Part shown: positions 4,337 through 5,441 of the stretch, in pieces
Layout of the letters: each line of letters opens with the position of its first letter
Position numbering within the stretch: the first letter of the stretch is position 1
Source of the DNA: Pyrodictiaceae archaeon
GTDB lineage: Archaea > Thermoproteota > Thermoprotei_A > Sulfolobales > Pyrodictiaceae
Assembly (NCBI GenBank): GCA_027033675.1
Contig: JALVKZ010000079.1
Coordinates: 1-5,441, forward strand
DNA length: 5,441 nucleotides
Direction: 5' to 3'
Made by a program: the position numbers and the translations under genes
Notes under the pieces: generated by a model
Seen by the model: the letters and a program-made list of their open reading frames with translations, nothing else
Told to the model about the DNA's origin: nothing
The model's database searches: none

Positions 4337-5441
4337 TTGAGCCGAATTCTCAACGAGAAGGACTTGAATGAGCTAAAGGACTACATTATTAGCCTCTATT
4401 CGAAGTTCATCCCGGTAAAGGCGTTACCGCCCGAGCTGGGAGGCAAGGGAGAGGCCAGGAGAGCAGAGATACTAGAGGAGGAGCTGAGAAAGCTTAGACT
4501 CAAGGTAGAACGCGTAGACGCTCCTGACAACAGGGTTCCAGACGGCTATAGGCCAAACATAGTGGCCTTGCTAAGAGGGAGACAAGACAATAAGACTCTT
4601 TGGATAGCTGCTCACATGGATACTGTCCCCGAGGGCGACATATCTCTCTGGAAGTATCCGCCATACAAAGTAACTATTGAAGGTGACTATATTTATGGCA
4701 GAGGAGTAGAGGATGATGGCCAAGCAATAGCCCTTGCACTTGGTATTGCGAAATACCTAGCCAAGAAGGGGGAAAAACCACGCATTAACATGGGCATAGC
4801 ATTTGTCAGTGACGAGGAGGTCGGAAGTCGTTATGGTCTCCTATATCTACTAAAGAAGAACGTTTTTACAGAATATAGTGAGGAAAACTATTTCCTAGTC
4901 CCTGATGCTGGCAGCCCTGATGGCTCAAAGGTAATAGTCGCTGAGAAGCACATACTCCACTTCAAAGTAACAGTAAAGGGTAAACAAGCACATGCAAGCA
5001 TGCCTCATGCAGGATTAAACGCACACCGCCTTGGAATGATATTTAACTTAGGCCTTGACGAGGTTCTTCACTCAACGCTTACAGAGTACGATGAGCTTTA
5101 CGAGCCTCCTGTATCAACCTGTGAGCCTACCCGCAAAGAGGAGAACATAGGCAATATTAACACTATCCCTGGAACCGACATCGTTTACTGGGACTGCAGA
5201 ATACTCCCGAAGAGAGACATCAAAGACTTAATAGAGGTGCTAAGGTCTTATGCTTATCACTTTAGTTCAAGGACTAGAGCAAAAGCGGAGATAAACGTAC
5301 TAGGCTATGATGACGCGGGTGAACCAACAAGCATAGATAATGAGTTTGTGAAGAACTTCTTAGCGTCAATAGAGGAGACTAGGGGTGTGAAGCCAAAGCC
5401 CATTGGAATCGGGGGAGGCACTGTTGCCCGATACCTACGTA
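4337..5441 (+). CDS. M20-family metallohydrolase (ArgE/DapE-like), 3' end cut by window edge
   Basis: Cytoplasmic zinc-dependent amidohydrolase or peptidase of the M20 family. 368 codons are visible of a protein usually near 400. The metal and catalytic residues are in order: His93 and Asp95 in HMDTVP, the bridging Asp126 in GRGVEDDGQ, general base Glu160 and ligand Glu161 in SDEEVGS, and Asp190 in VPDAG. The lid/dimerisation domain (about 205-320) contains KQAHASMPHAG with His219. Catalytic-domain sequence resumes with IGIGGGTVARYLR at the edge; the final metal-binding His is expected just outside. The GRGVEDxxQ form resembles an archaeal M20 subgroup often labelled succinyl-diaminopimelate desuccinylase or even an aminotransferase; that substrate is not supported here, and a dipeptide or N-acyl amino acid is equally possible. 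TTG 4337 fits the family N-terminus and has GGGG six bases upstream. GTG 4259 would add a polar 26-residue extension and lies upstream of the transcript predicted from the TATA box. Confidence 0.9.
   Translation, partial: MSRILNEKDLNELKDYIISLYSKFIPVKALPPELGGKGEARRAEILEEELRKLRLKVERVDAPDNRVPDGYRPNIVALLRGRQDNKTLWIAAHMDTVPEGDISLWKYPPYKVTIEGDYIYGRGVEDDGQAIALALGIAKYLAKKGEKPRINMGIAFVSDEEVGSRYGLLYLLKKNVFTEYSEENYFLVPDAGSPDGSKVIVAEKHILHFKVTVKGKQAHASMPHAGLNAHRLGMIFNLGLDEVLHSTLTEYDELYEPPVSTCEPTRKEENIGNINTIPGTDIVYWDCRILPKRDIKDLIEVLRSYAYHFSSRTRAKAEINVLGYDDAGEPTSIDNEFVKNFLASIEETRGVKPKPIGIGGGTVARYLR

Overview
This window most likely comes from a crenarchaeal hyperthermophile of the Desulfurococcales/Pyrodictiales type. 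The protein families (NfeD/1510-type membrane protease, GPN-loop GTPase, HTH-ThiN regulator, short ribbon-helix-helix protein) are typical of archaea. Coding regions are rich in ATA, AGG and AGA codons, GTG and TTG starts are common, and a TATA-like box often lies about 27-30 bases before a start codon, as expected for leaderless archaeal messages. The species cannot be named from the sequence.

Layout. The left part (about 1-2340) is a block of minus-strand genes. Read in the direction of transcription they are: an unrecognised protein of 119-134 residues (ends at 1980), a 132-base gap with a perfect 12-base palindrome, a 67-residue CopG-type ribbon-helix-helix regulator (1644-1847), an 80-residue predicted three-helix membrane protein with an amber codon close behind its only good ATG (1325-1576), and an nfeD-type serine protease (1-1249) that runs off the left edge. 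From about 2385 to 2443 there is a short divergent promoter region. On its right a GPN-loop GTPase (2444-3238, plus) converges on an HTH-ThiN regulator (3233-4144, minus); the two overlap by six bases at their stops. The 192 bases from 4145 to 4336 carry a TATA-like element and possibly a tiny minus-strand membrane protein. An M20-family metallohydrolase (4337 to the right edge, plus) fills the rest and lacks its C-terminus.

How the parts fit. Only two links have sequence support. The small membrane protein and the NfeD protease sit in tandem on the same strand and are both membrane proteins. The RHH regulator has a palindrome exactly over its own TATA element, which suggests autoregulation. 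The GTPase (implicated in RNA polymerase assembly through its eukaryotic relatives), the ThiN-domain sensor (thiamine phosphate type) and the peptidase look like independent housekeeping or regulatory genes. I see no tRNA, rRNA, CRISPR array, transposase or insertion sequence. The most interesting items are the small-protein candidates that ordinary gene calling would miss.
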